A stretch of 64,000 bases of DNA from Meconema thalassinum (Eukaryota; Arthropoda; Insecta; Orthoptera; Tettigoniidae). The translations under genes were made by a program, and so were the position numbers. Below, piece by piece: positions 1-11,010 of the stretch. Where the stretch lies: contig OX336388.2 in the NCBI GenBank assembly GCA_946902985.2, positions 1,213,502,609 to 1,213,566,608 of the forward strand. Reading direction: 5' to 3'. Below the pieces are notes generated by a model. It did not search any database and was not told the origin of the DNA. It saw only the letters and a list, made by a program, of their open reading frames with translations. The stretch's first letter is position 1. Each line of letters starts with the position of its first letter.

Positions 1-842
1 GTCTAGAATGCCAGGTATTATACGTGTGCAAAGTTTAGAGCTAATGGCTTGCATACTTCCTGATATATTGATATTAGGGTAACAAAAATAGGGACAGCAC
101 ATATTAACAGTTGGCAGCCCTGGTTGCTCCTTAGAATACGCATAGTCATATCTGTTATGGTACACATAGCACATACGAAATTTGGTTGAAATCCAAATGA
201 TAGTATGGAAGTTACATGTATTTAAAGTTGGACCTTTCAGCAGGCTTAGAATCATGTTGGTAGCACTGACGTATATAAGTTACTCCAAATTAATATAGAA
301 TGTCAGGTACTATACGTGTGCATAGTTTAAAGCTGTCGGCTTGCATACTTTCTGATATATTGGTATTTGGATAAAATAAATTAGGAGCATTTATTAACAG
401 TTGGCAGCCCTGGTAGGTCTTAAGAATACGCTCAGTCATATCTGGTTATGTACACATACAACATACGAAATTTGGTTGAATTCCGCTTGATAGTGTAGAA
501 GTTATATGCATTTAAAAATTGGACCTATCAGGAGGCTTATAATCATTTTGGCAACACTGCCATGTTTGGCCTCCTGGAAATTAAACTGAAATATTATGAT
601 CTGTACGTGTGCCAATTTTGAAATAGCTCCCATTCATACTTTCCAAGATATCCAACATGGAGCTCAAATTTCAATTGTGATTTTTTAGCAGTTGGTAGCA
701 CTGACATCATTTTCAAATATGGCCGTGAGATATTCAGGTATAGATCTTTACTCCTACCAAATTTTGTTTCGATTGCTGCAGCCGTTTAGGAGTTGATAGG
801 GGGGGGGACACACACACAGCCAGCCAGACAGACAGACAGAAG

Positions 843-878
<36 letters not shown>

Positions 879-946
879 CACATTTGCCCGATCTCATAAG
901 TCTACTTTTTCCTCATTTTTGCAAAATGTGAAAAGTAGGCTAAAAA
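1..946 (+). mobile_element. HINE-A copy 1 (5' end outside window)
   Basis: Three-quarters of a HINE-A repeat, cut on the left by the window edge. It aligns by eye to the copies at 6419, 14139 and 62506. The order is repeated ~290-bp modules (each with TTGGCAGCCCTGG and GGACCTATCAGCAGGCTTA-like motifs), then TTTAGGAGTTGATAGGGG, a CACA/CAGA microsatellite (about 807-885), the ATCTCATAAG block, and a 3' hairpin closing with GAAAAGTAGGCTAAAA. There is no ORF. Calling it a non-autonomous Helentron-like (HINE) element is an inference from structure. Confidence 0.7.
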
Positions 947-1086
947 TTACGTGCGATTAAATATATTTGTTATGGATTATTACACAATCTGCTTTCATAT
1001 AAGCATTTCAAATTACAAACACTAATCTTGATCTTGGTGATTGACGAGTGGTTCCTCTTACATTCTTTTACCAAGGACAGAGGTCA

Positions 1087-2591
1087 TTTTTTAGCCTATT
1101 TTCATATTGAAAAAATAGGCTTATGAGATCACCTTTTGTCCGTGTGTGTGTGTGTGTGTGTGAGGTGAGTGTGTGTGTCCCCCTAATAAAATCTAAACGG
1201 CTGGAGCGATTTCAATGAAACTCGGTAAGTTCATAGCACTATTCCCGGCGACCTCGACCGTGCCCTTCAAATTTTGTTACGTCTCACCAATCTAACATGG
1301 CGGCTGTGCGAAATATTTCACTAGCATTCAATATCTCCGCAACTATTACCGATATCGCCCTGAAATTGTGTACGGTGATAAAGGGCACTACTAGAAGTTC
1401 GCCTATGAGACTTTCAAAAACCTGGTGACTACAAAACCAACATGGCGGTCAAGCGAAATTGAGACTTTTAAATAGACATTTCTCGCGATTTAACTGCCCA
1501 AACGTAATGAAACTTGGTACAGCAAATGTTTATACACATTGTAATGCACTGGTGTCTAATTTAGTTCAATTGTTTACATAACCTCAAAATGGCGGCTGTG
1601 CGAAATATTTCACTGACATTCTATATCTCCGAAACTATTACAGATATCATCATGCAATTTTGTACGGTGATAAAGGGTACTGATACAAGTTTACCTATGT
1701 ATATTTCATAAACCTGTAAAGTACAAAACGAACATGGCGACCAAGCGAATTTGAAATATTTTAATAGACTTTTCTCGTGATTTAACTCTCTGAGCGCAGT
1801 GAAATGTGGTACAGTAAATGATTTTGCAGATTGTAATGTACTGCCATCTAATTTAATTCAATTGTTTACATAAGCTCAAGATGGCGGCTGTGCGAAATTT
1901 TCAAATTAAGTTTTTATTCTTGTGTCGTAATCATGCGATCGAAGTGAAAGTTTGAATAATGAAGCGAGGCAATAATTGTCCTTGAATGGTACATAACTCT
2001 ATGGCCTATACATATAACAATCCTAAATGGCGAGATTCCGAAATATTTAGACGGTTCTCAATATCTATGAATATTTTACAGCAACCAAACTGATTGTTTT
2101 TATGTTCATAGAGACTATGAACATATGTTCACCTATAGGACTTTCAGTAACCTGGTGAGCACAAATCCAACATGGCGGCGACGCGAAATATAAATATTTA
2201 AATGGACGTTTCTCGCGAATTAACTATCCGAGTGCCGTGAAAAGTTGCACGTTAAATGCTTATACAAATGTTGATCCACTGGCATGTAATTTATTACAAT
2301 TGTTTGCATAATCACAAGATGGCTGGTGTGCGTACTTTTAAAATCTCGTTTTTACTTCTTGTGTTCTAATCATGCGATTGAAGTTTGAATACCGCACGTA
2401 CACAATAATCTTAATGTAATAGTACAAAAATAAAAATCCATCCTGGCGACCATATAAAATATTTAGACGGTTCTCAATGTCTACGAATCTGTTACAGCAA
2501 TTAAACTGAAATTTTGTATGTTGATAGAGACAATTAACATGAGCAGGATATATGAAAATAGGCTGTATAGTTCTTCACGGAACTACTTGTT
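1087..2591 (-). mobile_element. HINE-B copy 1, apparently complete
   Basis: A complete ~1.5-kb element on the minus strand. Its 3' end is at the left: a hairpin with arms AGCCTATTTT and AAAATAGGCT at 1093-1121, then TTATGAGATC and a GT-rich microsatellite. Its 5' end is at the right: AACAAG followed by the hairpin TAGTTC-CGTGAA-GAACTA, then AGCCTATTTTCATAT. The body has diverged repeats about 290 bp apart (ATGGCGGCTGTGCGAAAT near 1298, 1589 and 1880). It shares its terminal plan with HINE-A, but its interior differs. No coding capacity is seen. Confidence 0.7.
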
Positions 2592-2599
2592 AAGTTTAA

Positions 2600-2705
2600 G
2601 TTAGCCTGGTGGTGAAAATAGAAAACCATGAAAACCATTTTCAGGACGGCTGAGGTGGGATTCGAACCCACACTCTCCCGATGTCAGCGAGGCAGGAGGC
2701 AGCCA
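2600..2705 (-). mobile_element. SINE-6-like fragment
   Basis: On the minus strand it reads as a tRNA-like B box (GGTTCGAATCCC) followed by a GTTTTCATGGTTTTC body motif, as in the better SINE-6 copy at 53812. It is 5' and 3' truncated and abuts a second copy of the same kind. Confidence 0.5.
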
Positions 2706-2910
2706 ATGGCCATTTATTTTATTTTCAAGGTGGGTCAGGGAATTGATTTTGGAAGAAAATCGGCCGTGAACCTATTGAAAGGAACCGTCCTGGCATTTGA
2801 CTGGTGGTGAAAATGGTAAACCATAAAAACTATTTCCAGGACGGCCGAGAAGGGAATCGAACCCACGCTCTCCCGATGCCACGTTAGCGTGGTTATCAGA
2901 GCAGTTTGTA
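2706..2910 (-). mobile_element. SINE-6-like copy
   Basis: The minus-strand head carries GGGAGAGCGTGGGTTCGATT (tRNA B-box region), then the diverged body motif and the AAATGCCAGGACGG segment typical of this SINE type here. It lies directly beside the partial copy at 2600, giving two heads in the same orientation. Confidence 0.5.
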
Positions 2911-3019
2911 GACAATCCACAATTCAGATAAGTGTCCATATTAGATCTTTCAACACATTATTAACAGACAACGCTGTCTTTCTGTCTATTTATTATCATC
3001 TCAGCTGAGTACTCCTGGG

Positions 3020-3345
3020 TCTTATCTGCATATTGGTTTACAATTCTACAGTAATGTAGGGCTTACTACTTAAATGTATCACACCTACACCTTCATAGAT
3101 TAGTTGGTGAAGGGAGAATGTTTGTGGATGCCTGGGTGGGATCGTCTCTCCTAGTTGCCACACGTTCCTGGTTTTTGCCGTGCTTTTTACTATTGGAGGG
3201 CAGAGACCGTTTGTGGTTTTTTTGTGGGTTTGATAGTGTTTTGTAGAGATAATAAGTCTTGTATATATTTGGATCTGAAGATGCCCGCCTAGCGAGCGAA
3301 ACATGTCATCCTAACTCTTCTGAAATCCACAACATATATATATAT
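3020..3345 (+). mobile_element. possible retroelement 3' end (Penelope-like?)
   Basis: The motif GCGAGCGAAACATGTCATCC at about 3291, followed by a short TA repeat, is of the kind found after the reverse-transcriptase region of Penelope-like elements. Similar CGAAAC(A/T)TGTCATC motifs lie on the minus strand near 58010 and 36015. No coding part is recognised, and the assignment is weak. Confidence 0.25.
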
Positions 3346-4394
3346 ATCACATGTAATCATGCATCATCAGCAACAGCAGTAGCAGCCTTACAGTGGGTAC
3401 GAGGAAAGATTATGCGTGGGAAACTTCTCTAACCTGCAGTTTGTAGATGTGTGTACACTACACGCAAAATTAATGCTGAGGTGGCTACTTTTCTAAACCT
3501 ATTGTTAGTTCTTGTTCTTGACTGTAGAGTCCACTGACATACAACATTCAGATTGTAAGATGATTAATTTTACAAATTTCTGACTAAAATTGCCCAATTA
3601 GCATTGGTACGCAGTGGTAAGAACTTAATAAATTCTAATAGCTTTCCTTATTGGCGTTTAATCTAAATGAATACCAATGGATATTTAATGAGTGTATTAC
3701 ACCTTCTTCAGCGATGTTGTTTAAATGAAAAGAAAGTTGTGTAATTACGTCCAAAACTTTGTTAGTAATATTTATTTGGGGTTCTTTTAATGGAAAGTTT
3801 TATAAAATAAGTAAAAACAGATCTGTAACAAATGTGGAGTTTAATTTGATGTTAATAAAAATAATTTTCCGAAATTTACATACATAATAGTTGGTAATTT
3901 GTATAATCCTATACATCTAAAAAGAATCTTTAAAAATATCTGGAGATGGCCAACAGGGTGTGAATTAATTGTGAATTCTATGAGATGAATGAAGGTTCTT
4001 TGTTGAATGGATCCAAGTTTAAATATGTATTTATGTTCTTGCTCCAATGGAAATTTTACAGTGATTTGAAATGTTAAAAGTCCTTGATAAATAAAGCTCT
4101 TGTGTCTTCTTGTCGAAAATGTATTGAAGTCTGATTTCGTCATATGTTGTGTGTTAGGTTTCAATTGTAGTTCTGATTTAGTGAATGTGTTAAAAGTTCT
4201 CAAAGTAGGCCTACTGCTCACGATTCCTCCAGGATGCGGCAGAGTTGTTCTACTCAAACAGGTTAATGAGATTTCATTGAAACTCAATTCTTCAGGACTC
4301 AAACCCTTGCCGTGTGCTCAGTAAAACAAAAGGGTGATAAATAAATGTTGTGCCAACAAGGATAAATAATGAGGTCTCTGAATAGGCCTACGTA
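3346..4394. other. stretch with nothing recognised
   Basis: AT-rich sequence. An open frame of about 150 codons runs on the minus strand at 3841-4302, but I see no domain, no repeat partner in this window and no supporting splice sites. I do not call it a gene. Confidence 0.4.
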
Positions 4395-4748
4395 TTGAGA
4401 CTGGTTGATTTCTGGCTCTGCTAAGATGTTTAATTTTGACCTGAGAGTTGAAATGGGATACGCTCAGGGTAGTGAATCAAAACTGAGAAGAGGTGGGTTG
4501 TTTTCCCGCTTCAGCCATTCTAGAAGTGCTTTCCCGTTGCTTCCCACTTCTACTCCAGGCAAATGCCATGATGGTTACTACAGTATCTTTAAAACCACGG
4601 CTGCCTCCTTCCCATTTCTAGCCTCAGTACAAATAAACTCACTACTATAGACACAACAATAAAACAATTTCTACACACGCCCAAGATTATGAGGCTGATG
4701 ACCACGATGGCCAACACTTGTCAACACGATAACAAATGTTAACAAGAT
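4395..4748 (+). mobile_element. SINE-1 copy, diverged
   Basis: It matches the SINE-1 plan: a degraded tRNA-like head, then AAAACTGAGAAGAGGTGGG, CCACTTCTACTCCAGGCAAA, a CACGGCTGCCTCCTTCCC block and the tail ending in GATGACCACGATG. The head is worn. The order and spacing agree with fuller copies at 18884 and 40318. Confidence 0.7.
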
Positions 4749-4882
4749 GCTAACAAGACAACCTATAATCGTGTTCAGTTACTCATGAGGGCTATACAAC
4801 TACCATGAAGAATACCCAGAAGCCTTGAGCTGAAAGTACAGTAAACTTGCCTTCAACGGAGCCTTTATTAAACGTAAATATT

Positions 4883-5202
4883 AAACTGAACTGCTGTGCC
4901 CAAGATAGCGGGTTCAAAGCCGACCGAAGTCGTCGGATTTTTTAAGAGTGTTACAATCCTTCGGAGGGGAAGTAAAGTCCCATGTCATAGATTTATGGCA
5001 TGTAAAAGATCCTTTCACAGACTAAACTTGTGTAAAGCTAAATTGTTAGGTTAGATTTCGTCGGAACGCTCTATCAAACGTTCCAACGTTCACCACTAGG
5101 TATCATTGATATCTGGTAGCGAAAGTTGGAACTACTTGAAATTGAACGGAACTTGCAGCTCACCCTATTAAGGGTGTCCGCTGTAAGCAGCTACAGACTC
5201 AG
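4883..5202 (+). mobile_element. SINE-4 (tail form 1), 5' truncated
   Basis: A tRNA-derived head (GCCCAAGATAGCGGGTTCAA) is followed by the body motifs CTTCGGAGGGGAAGTAAAG, GGCATGTAAAAGATCC and TTGGAACTACTTGAAATTGA. After that last motif it continues as CGGAACTTGCAGCTCACCC. The copy at 34585 has this same tail, whereas the copies at 36325, 40683 and 56541 have a SINE-1 tail there. Confidence 0.7.
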
Positions 5203-5221
5203 GCCGTTAATCTTGGTTTTC

Positions 5222-5397
5222 ATGATCGGGGCGCTTCCTCACCGTCAGAGAGCTACTCAATTGTCCTCACGAGGCTGAGTGCACCCCGTTCCAGCCCTCA
5301 CGTCAGTTTCTAAAATACCTGATGGAGCTGGGAATCGAACCCGGGGCTTCCGGGTGAGAGACAGGTGCGCTAACGCAACATCACGGGGCCGGCACAG
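5222..5397 (-). mobile_element. tRNA-derived SINE head with SINE-1-like second part
   Basis: The minus strand starts with a good tRNA-like segment: a GCGTTAGCGCACC A-box region and the B box GGGTTCGATTCCC. It continues with GGGCTGGAACGGGGTGCAC and CAGCCTCGTGAGG, the second module of SINE-1. It breaks off after that and has no tail. Confidence 0.6.
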
Positions 5398-5742
5398 TGA
5401 TATTAGATTACGAGATGATTATAAGTAAAATATATTCCTTGCGTTAAGACGTCCAGATATCCACACAAAAAATAAATATCGATGGTGAAGAGGAGGAGAA
5501 GGCAGTCGTTTGAAGTAGGCTACGTCCGTCGCCCCGTTGATGCGGCCTGTTAGATAATGATGGTCTGGAGTTGTAATTATCGCCATAATTGAAATCCTCT
5601 ATCCTCCAACACAGGCAGAGAAATGCATATTTTTCCTCTTCGTCAGCAAAATATAAAGTGAAATAAAAAAAGAAGAGCATGTAATGTTGAAGTCGTCCAG
5701 ATTTTGAAATTGTTCAGCTACGAGGAAAGTGATTAAATTATC

Positions 5743-5801
<59 letters not shown>

Positions 5802-6180
5802 TCCTCCCTGCCGCTTGAAATATTCTCTCTTTTGATGGACGAGAGCGGTAAAGGCCCTATACTTAATACGCAAGATATAAAATGTATTTCTGATAACTCC
5901 GACAACTTACGGTGGATTGTGCCTGGTTCCCGACATTGTTTACATCTTATCAGTTGCATCGCTTTTGAAGCGTCGATATTTGAGTTCACTCCCAATAATA
6001 ATGATAATAATATTTATTATTATTATTTATTAACATTACAGACTGCTCGCCATATAGTTCAGGAGAATCCACTAAGAGCTATCCCTGGGGATCCAACGGA
6101 GTTCCTGGTTATGACGGAGAGATCTATAGACTATATTCGTGTCCTGGATATTAGTTTGTAAGCTAACTGTAATTATAATT
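5398..6180. other. stretch with no gene recognised
   Basis: Unassigned sequence around a (CT)n microsatellite. Open frames near 5832-6161 and on the opposite strand overlap each other and the CT repeat, and show no domain. Confidence 0.35.
5747..5798. repeat. (CT)n microsatellite
   Basis: An uninterrupted CT dinucleotide run of about 52 bp, visible directly. Confidence 0.95.
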
Positions 6181-6182
6181 TG

Positions 6183-6222
6183 TAATCAGTGATGTAGCCA
6201 TACGATAAATAAATAAATAATA
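6183..6222 (+). mobile_element. tail remnant of SINE-4 form 1
   Basis: AGCCATACGATAAATAAATA matches the 3' tail of the SINE-4 copy read on the minus strand at 34585. Only the tail is present. Confidence 0.35.
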
Positions 6223-6231
6223 ACAATAAGT

Positions 6232-6345
6232 ATGCACAGAAGAACGCAAGAAGCAACACAGTGACTTCATGAAGAAATTTTGGGAGAAGAAGAAGACAAA
6301 ATTCATTAAACCAACTAACAAGTTCCAACGCGCTCTATGAATGGA
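6232..6345 (+). pseudogene. LINE reverse-transcriptase ORF, extreme C-terminal remnant
   Basis: Read from about 6237, the frame gives ...KKQHSDFMKKFW...KPTNKFQRAL and then a stop. The same C-terminal sequence, diverged, ends the LINE fragment at 10561-11010 (QHSEEILGG...TNKFQ). It is therefore a 5'-truncated copy of a non-LTR retrotransposon ORF2 terminus. A GAAA repeat follows directly and may be its 3' tail expansion. The LINE clade cannot be told from so little. Confidence 0.55.
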
Positions 6346-6351
6346 CATAGT

Positions 6352-6352
<1 letters not shown>

Positions 6353-6404
<52 letters not shown>
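6353..6404. repeat. (GAAA)n microsatellite
   Basis: Twelve or so GAAA/AAAG units lie between the LINE remnant and HINE-A copy 2. Confidence 0.95.
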
Positions 6405-6418
6405 CAAGAAGAATGAAT

Positions 6419-7866
6419 AACAAGAAGTTCCGTGACGAACTAAAGAGCCTATTTTTCTTAAAAGTTAAGATGCATGCCAATGATTAATCTATATGGATCA
6501 ATCTAGAATAATGACGAAATTAAGTTGGTAATATCGAAATTTCTAATTAGTTCGAAATACTGTTAACCTGGCATAATGTAGCCTCATAGAGAACTACAGT
6601 TGGCAACCCTGGTGACTGAATATATTATTAGTTCCATCTCTTAAGGTACAGAATACAAAATTTGGTTGAAGTCCATTGGTTAGCATGGACGTTACATGCA
6701 GTTAAACATTGGATCTAACAGCGTGCTTGAAATCATGTTGGCAACAATGACATACATGTATTGGTCAGAAATAATCTAAAATAATATGATCTATTGCTGT
6801 GTCAATTTTGAATGAAATCCATTAGTTAGTATAGAACTTACATGCATTTTAAAATTGGACCTATCAGCAGGCTTAGAATCATGTTGGCAGCACTGGCGTA
6901 GGCCTATATTAGTTAGCCTACTCAAAATTAATCTAGAATGCCAGGTACTATACGTGTGCAAAGTTTAGAGCTATTGGCTTGCATACTTTCTGATATATTG
7001 ATATTAGGGTAACAAAAATAGAGACAGCTTTTATTAACAGTTGGCAGCCCTGGTTACTCTTAAGAATCGGCATAGTCATATCTGTTATGGTACACATAGC
7101 ACACACGAAATTTGGTTGAAATCCAAATGATAGTATAGAAGTTACATGTATTTAAAGTTGGACCTCTCAGGAGGCTTAGAATCATGTTGGTAGCACTGAC
7201 GTATATAAGTTACTCCAAATTAATATAGAATGCCAGGTACTATACGTGTGCATAGTTTAAAGCTGTCGGCTTGCATACTTTCTGATATATGGGTATTTGG
7301 AAAAAAGATGAGAGTATTTATTAACAGTTGGCAGCCCTGGAGGCTCTTAAGAATACGCTCAGTCATATCTGTTTATCTACAAATAGCACATACGAAATTA
7401 GGTTGAATTCCAATTGATAGTGTAGAAGCTATATGCATTTAAAAATTAGACTTATCAGCAGGCTTATAATCATTTTGGCAACACTGCCATGTATGGCCTC
7501 CTGGAAATTAAACTGAAATATTATTATCTATACGTGTGCCAATTTTGAAATAGCTCCCATTCATACCTTCCAAGATATCCAACATGGAACTCAAATTTCA
7601 ATTGCGATTTTTCAGCAGTTGGTAGCACTGACATAGTTTTCAAATATGGTTGTGAGATATTCAGGTATAGATCTTTACTTCTACCAAATTTTGTTTCGAT
7701 TGCTCCAGCCGTTTAGGAGTTGATAGGGGGGGGGAGGACACATAGGCCTACACAGCCAGCCAGACAGACAGAAGGACAGACAGACAGACAGACACACACA
7801 CATTTGCCCGATCTTATAAGTCTACTTTTTCCTCATTTTTGCAAAATGTGAAAAGTAGGCTAAAAA
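6419..7866 (+). mobile_element. HINE-A copy 2, full length
   Basis: A full ~1.45-kb element. The 5' end AACAAGAAGTTCCGTGACGAAC forms a hairpin and is followed by AGCCTA-TTTTTC. The interior has modules near 6706, 6861, 7155 and 7445, each with a (T)TGGACC/TATCAGCAGGCTTA-like core. The 3' part has TTTAGGAGTTGATAGGGG, CACACAGCCAG...CAGA repeats, GATCTTATAAGTCTACTTTTT and the closing arm GAAAAGTAGGCTAAAAAT. The 5' variant, with an extra CTTAAAA block, is shared with the split copy at 21136. It has no ORF. Confidence 0.75.
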
Positions 7867-7934
7867 TAATAACAAACCTCCTTTTTGATATTGCTGTGGC
7901 CAACTCCCATTAATATTCAACAAATCTGCTGTAA

Positions 7935-9180
7935 AACAAGTAGTTCCGTGAAGAACTAAAGGCTATTTTCAAATATCCTACTTAGTTAATTGCCTCTATC
8001 AACATACAAAATTTCAGTTTGATTGATGTAATAGATTCGTAGATATTGAGAACCGTCTAAATATATTGGATGGTCGCCATGTAGCATTTTAATAAATGTA
8101 GATCTTAGAGTAATGTACTGTTATCAAAATTATTGTGTAGGTGTAGTATTCAAACTTCAATCGCATGATTAGGGCACAAGAAATACAAACGAGATTTTAA
8201 ACTTTCGCACAGCAGCCATCTTGTGGTTATGAAAACAATTGAAATACATTAGATGCAGGTGGATTAACATTTGCATAAGCATTTACCGTTCCAAGTTTCA
8301 CTGCACTTGGATGGTAAAATCGCGAGAAACATCCATTTAAATATTTATATTTCTCGTCGCCGCCATGTTGGATTTGTGCTCACCATGTTATTGAAAGTCT
8401 CATGGGCGAACTTACGTTCATAGCCTCTATGTACATTAAGAAAATCAGTTTGATAGCTGTAATAGATTCGTAGATATTGAGAACCATCAAAATATTTCGG
8501 ATGGTCGCCATGTTGGATTGTTATATGTATCGGCAATAGAGTTATGTGCCATTACGTGAAAATTGTTGCGTTAGTTCATTATTCAAACTTTCACTTCGAT
8601 CTTATGATTACGACACAAGAAATTAAAACTTAATTTTAAAATTTCGCACAGCCGCCATCTTGAGGATATGTAAACAATTGAACTAAATTAAATGTCAGTG
8701 CATTTCAATGTGCAAAAACAATTTCTTTAGACTACCATATTTCACTGTGCTCAGATGGTTAAATCGCGAGAAAAGTATTTTAAAATATTTCAACTTCGCT
8801 TGGCCGCCATGTTCGTTTTGTACTTCTCAGGTTTTTGAAAGTTACTTAGATGAACTTGTAGTATTGCCCTTTTTACCGTACAAAATTTCATGGAGATATC
8901 AGTAATAGATATAGAATGCCGGTGAAATATTTCGCACAGCCGCCATCTTAAGGTTATTTAAACAATTGAACTAAATTAGATGCCAGTGCATTACAATGTG
9001 TATAAACATTTGCTGTACCAAGTTTCATTGCGTTTGGATGGTTAAATCGCTAGAAAAGTATATTTAAAAGTTTTAAATTCGCAGCACCGCCTTGTTGGTT
9101 TTGTAGTTAACAGGTTTTTGAAGGTTTCATAGGTGAACTTTTAGTAGTTCCCTTTATCACCGTACAAACACACACACATA
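7935..9180 (+). mobile_element. HINE-B copy 2, 3' truncated
   Basis: It starts AACAAG with the TAGTTC/GAACTA hairpin, as in the copy at 1087, and runs through the same ATGTTGG / GCCGCCAT modules (8361, 8507, 8655, 8806, 8940 and onward). It stops inside the CA microsatellite at 9168-9180. The 3' hairpin and GGCTAA end are missing. Confidence 0.7.
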
Positions 9181-9275
9181 CGCTAAAGATCCAAGTATCT
9201 GCTTTTGGTTGAAGAGAGATGTACAGGTTTGAAGTAATTTTCAGTGTTGACATATTGACAGTTGATTTCACTACT

Positions 9276-9415
9276 TTTCAGTCATTCAACACAATATGTT
9301 CCCAATTACTGGGACATGCGAAAAAAGAACGAAAATCTTTACATATCCATGATACATTTTTAATCATATGTAATGTTATATTTTTGCATGTCCCAGTAAT
9401 TGACCGACTAAAAAG
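9276..9415. repeat. palindromic element with CAGTC..TCAACAC / GACCGACT ends
   Basis: A perfect 17-bp inverted repeat, CAATTACTGGGACATGC at 9303-9319 and its complement at 9386-9402, has a 66-bp loop. The outer flanks, TTTTCAGTCATTCAACAC on the left and TTGACCGACTAAAAAG on the right, resemble the ends of the 35911-37953 element. No protein is encoded that I recognise. Confidence 0.55.
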
Positions 9416-9739
9416 TTGCAATGTCAGTCGAAGAGAGATGGCAAATGTGCAGACAGGAAAGTGTAATGGTGCTCATAGTTATTTCTTTTACGTACAACTT
9501 ACCAAAATCATAGGTTATCAATTCGAAAAACGTTGCGAGTGCACATTGGTCTCTATTTATATGCAGGAAGCAGTCTTTCCATAGGATATTCATTTCTCAA
9601 TGAACCGCCCTAAATAAATTCCCATACCGTCTTGCAAACATAGCCGACGTTATGATTTGTTTACTCCATAGATATAATAAAATAAATAGAGATGAGAATA
9701 AAAAATAACAATATATATTATTATTTATTTAGTATCGTT
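9416..9739. other. stretch with nothing recognised
   Basis: No repeat partner or coding motif was found here. It is AT-rich and ends near a LINE remnant. Confidence 0.4.
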
Positions 9740-10440
9740 TCAATCCCCTAAGGGTTACGATTACACAACTTCCTTGACTGTTGATGTGTTTTACTGTTAC
9801 GCCAATAATCTTTCAATCGTTGGCTCACTCTTACTCGTTCCTCAACCGAGAACACCCTTCGAGTTATCTTGGTTTCCTCTACGGACAGATCTGTCACCTC
9901 CGTAATTTTACTCCTGAACACTTTTCTGTTTGCAATATCTCCCTCCTCAATGCCACATTTTTTAAGATCCTGATAAACTTCTTTCACCCATGGTACTTGA
10001 GTCTTTCTCCTTTCCTGAAAGATGAGGATTTTATTTGCTAGGCGTTCCGGTCCCAATCTTCTCAAGTGTCCATAGAAAGTTATCTGTCTTTTCCTCATAG
10101 ATGTTGAAATGTTCTCGCATTTTTATATAGCTCTTTATTTGATCTCAAATGGAAGGTAAACTCATTTGTTGTTGCATTCTTGGATCCCAGAATTTTCCTC
10201 AGAAATCTACATTCTTTCTTTTCTATTTCTGTGATTCCTTTTCTGGCAATTGTCTCCGCTGCATAAAGGCATTCAGGTTTCACCACGGTATTATAATGTC
10301 TGAGTTTGGCTTCATAGGAGAGGGATTTGGACTTTTAAGTTACCTGGCATAATCTGAATGCAATCTCCATCTTCTGTGCTCTCTCTTCAATAGCTGACTT
10401 CTCATAGTTGTTAGGAGTCAGAATCTCCCGCATATAATTG
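9740..10440 (-). pseudogene. LINE reverse-transcriptase C-terminal region, frameshifted
   Basis: The minus strand encodes a decayed non-LTR retrotransposon ORF2 end. Near 10440 it reads NYMREILTPNNYEKSAIEER, then a stop. It continues YEAKLRHYNTVVKPECLYAA, EKKECRFLRKILG and, after a frameshift near 10095, FYGHLRRLGPERLANKI. These are the usual motifs downstream of the catalytic fingers and palm in LINE ORF2 proteins (YxAET, the FLRKI helix, the GHLxR segment). Stops and a frameshift show it is dead. A related fragment lies in opposite orientation just across the ATT repeat at 10480-10560. Confidence 0.7.
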
Positions 10441-10478
10441 AATTTGTGCACTCTTTTTATGTTACCATACTTGGTTTC

Positions 10479-10479
<1 letters not shown>

Positions 10480-10560
<81 letters not shown>
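10480..10560. repeat. (ATT)n microsatellite
   Basis: About 27 perfect ATT units, sitting between two oppositely oriented LINE relics. Confidence 0.97.
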
Positions 10561-11010
10561 GAAAAGCAAGAACGGAAAGTTCTCCGGAAATTTTATGGTC
10601 CCAAGAGAGAAAACAGAATGTGGATTAAGAGAAGAACAGGGGACTTCTACTCCTTAACTCACAGCTTCACTGATGCCGTACGCAAGAGCCCCCTGAAATT
10701 CTATGGCCATATGTATAGAATGGACAGTGACAGAGTAACCAAAAGATTATTTCAAGTAATAAATAAACTGGTAGGAAGAAATTAAGGCGTACCTCCAAGA
10801 AATAAATAGCATAGACGACGTAATAGAAAATAATGGAGCCTTTGTTACAATAGTAGCGAAGCACAAATTTGTGGAGAAACCTAAAAAGAAAACTGATAGG
10901 AAGTGGTCCACAGAACGCAAGACGCAACACAGTGAAGAGATATTGGGAGGATAGGTAGGCAAAAACCATCAGGCCAACTAACAAATTCAAACGCGCTCTT
11001 TGGATGGGCT
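10561..11010 (+). pseudogene. LINE reverse-transcriptase C-terminal remnant
   Basis: The + strand reads EKQERKVLRKFYGPKRENRM..., ...SPLKFYGHMYRMDSDRVTKR, then after frame breaks ...INSIDDVIENNGAFVTI... and ...KWSTERKTQHSEEI... . It is homologous to the minus-strand relic next door (EKKECRFLRKILG, FYGHLRRL) and shares its last residues with the remnant at 6232. Several frame breaks and stops make it a pseudogene of a non-LTR element. Confidence 0.65.

Noticed and set aside
807..885. CRISPR-like array in the CAGA repeats
   Set aside because: It is a simple tetranucleotide microsatellite without spacers, in eukaryotic DNA, and part of HINE-A.
3841..4302. 153-codon minus-strand frame as a coding gene
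   Set aside because: No recognisable motif. The opposite strand is similarly open in parts and the sequence is AT-rich.
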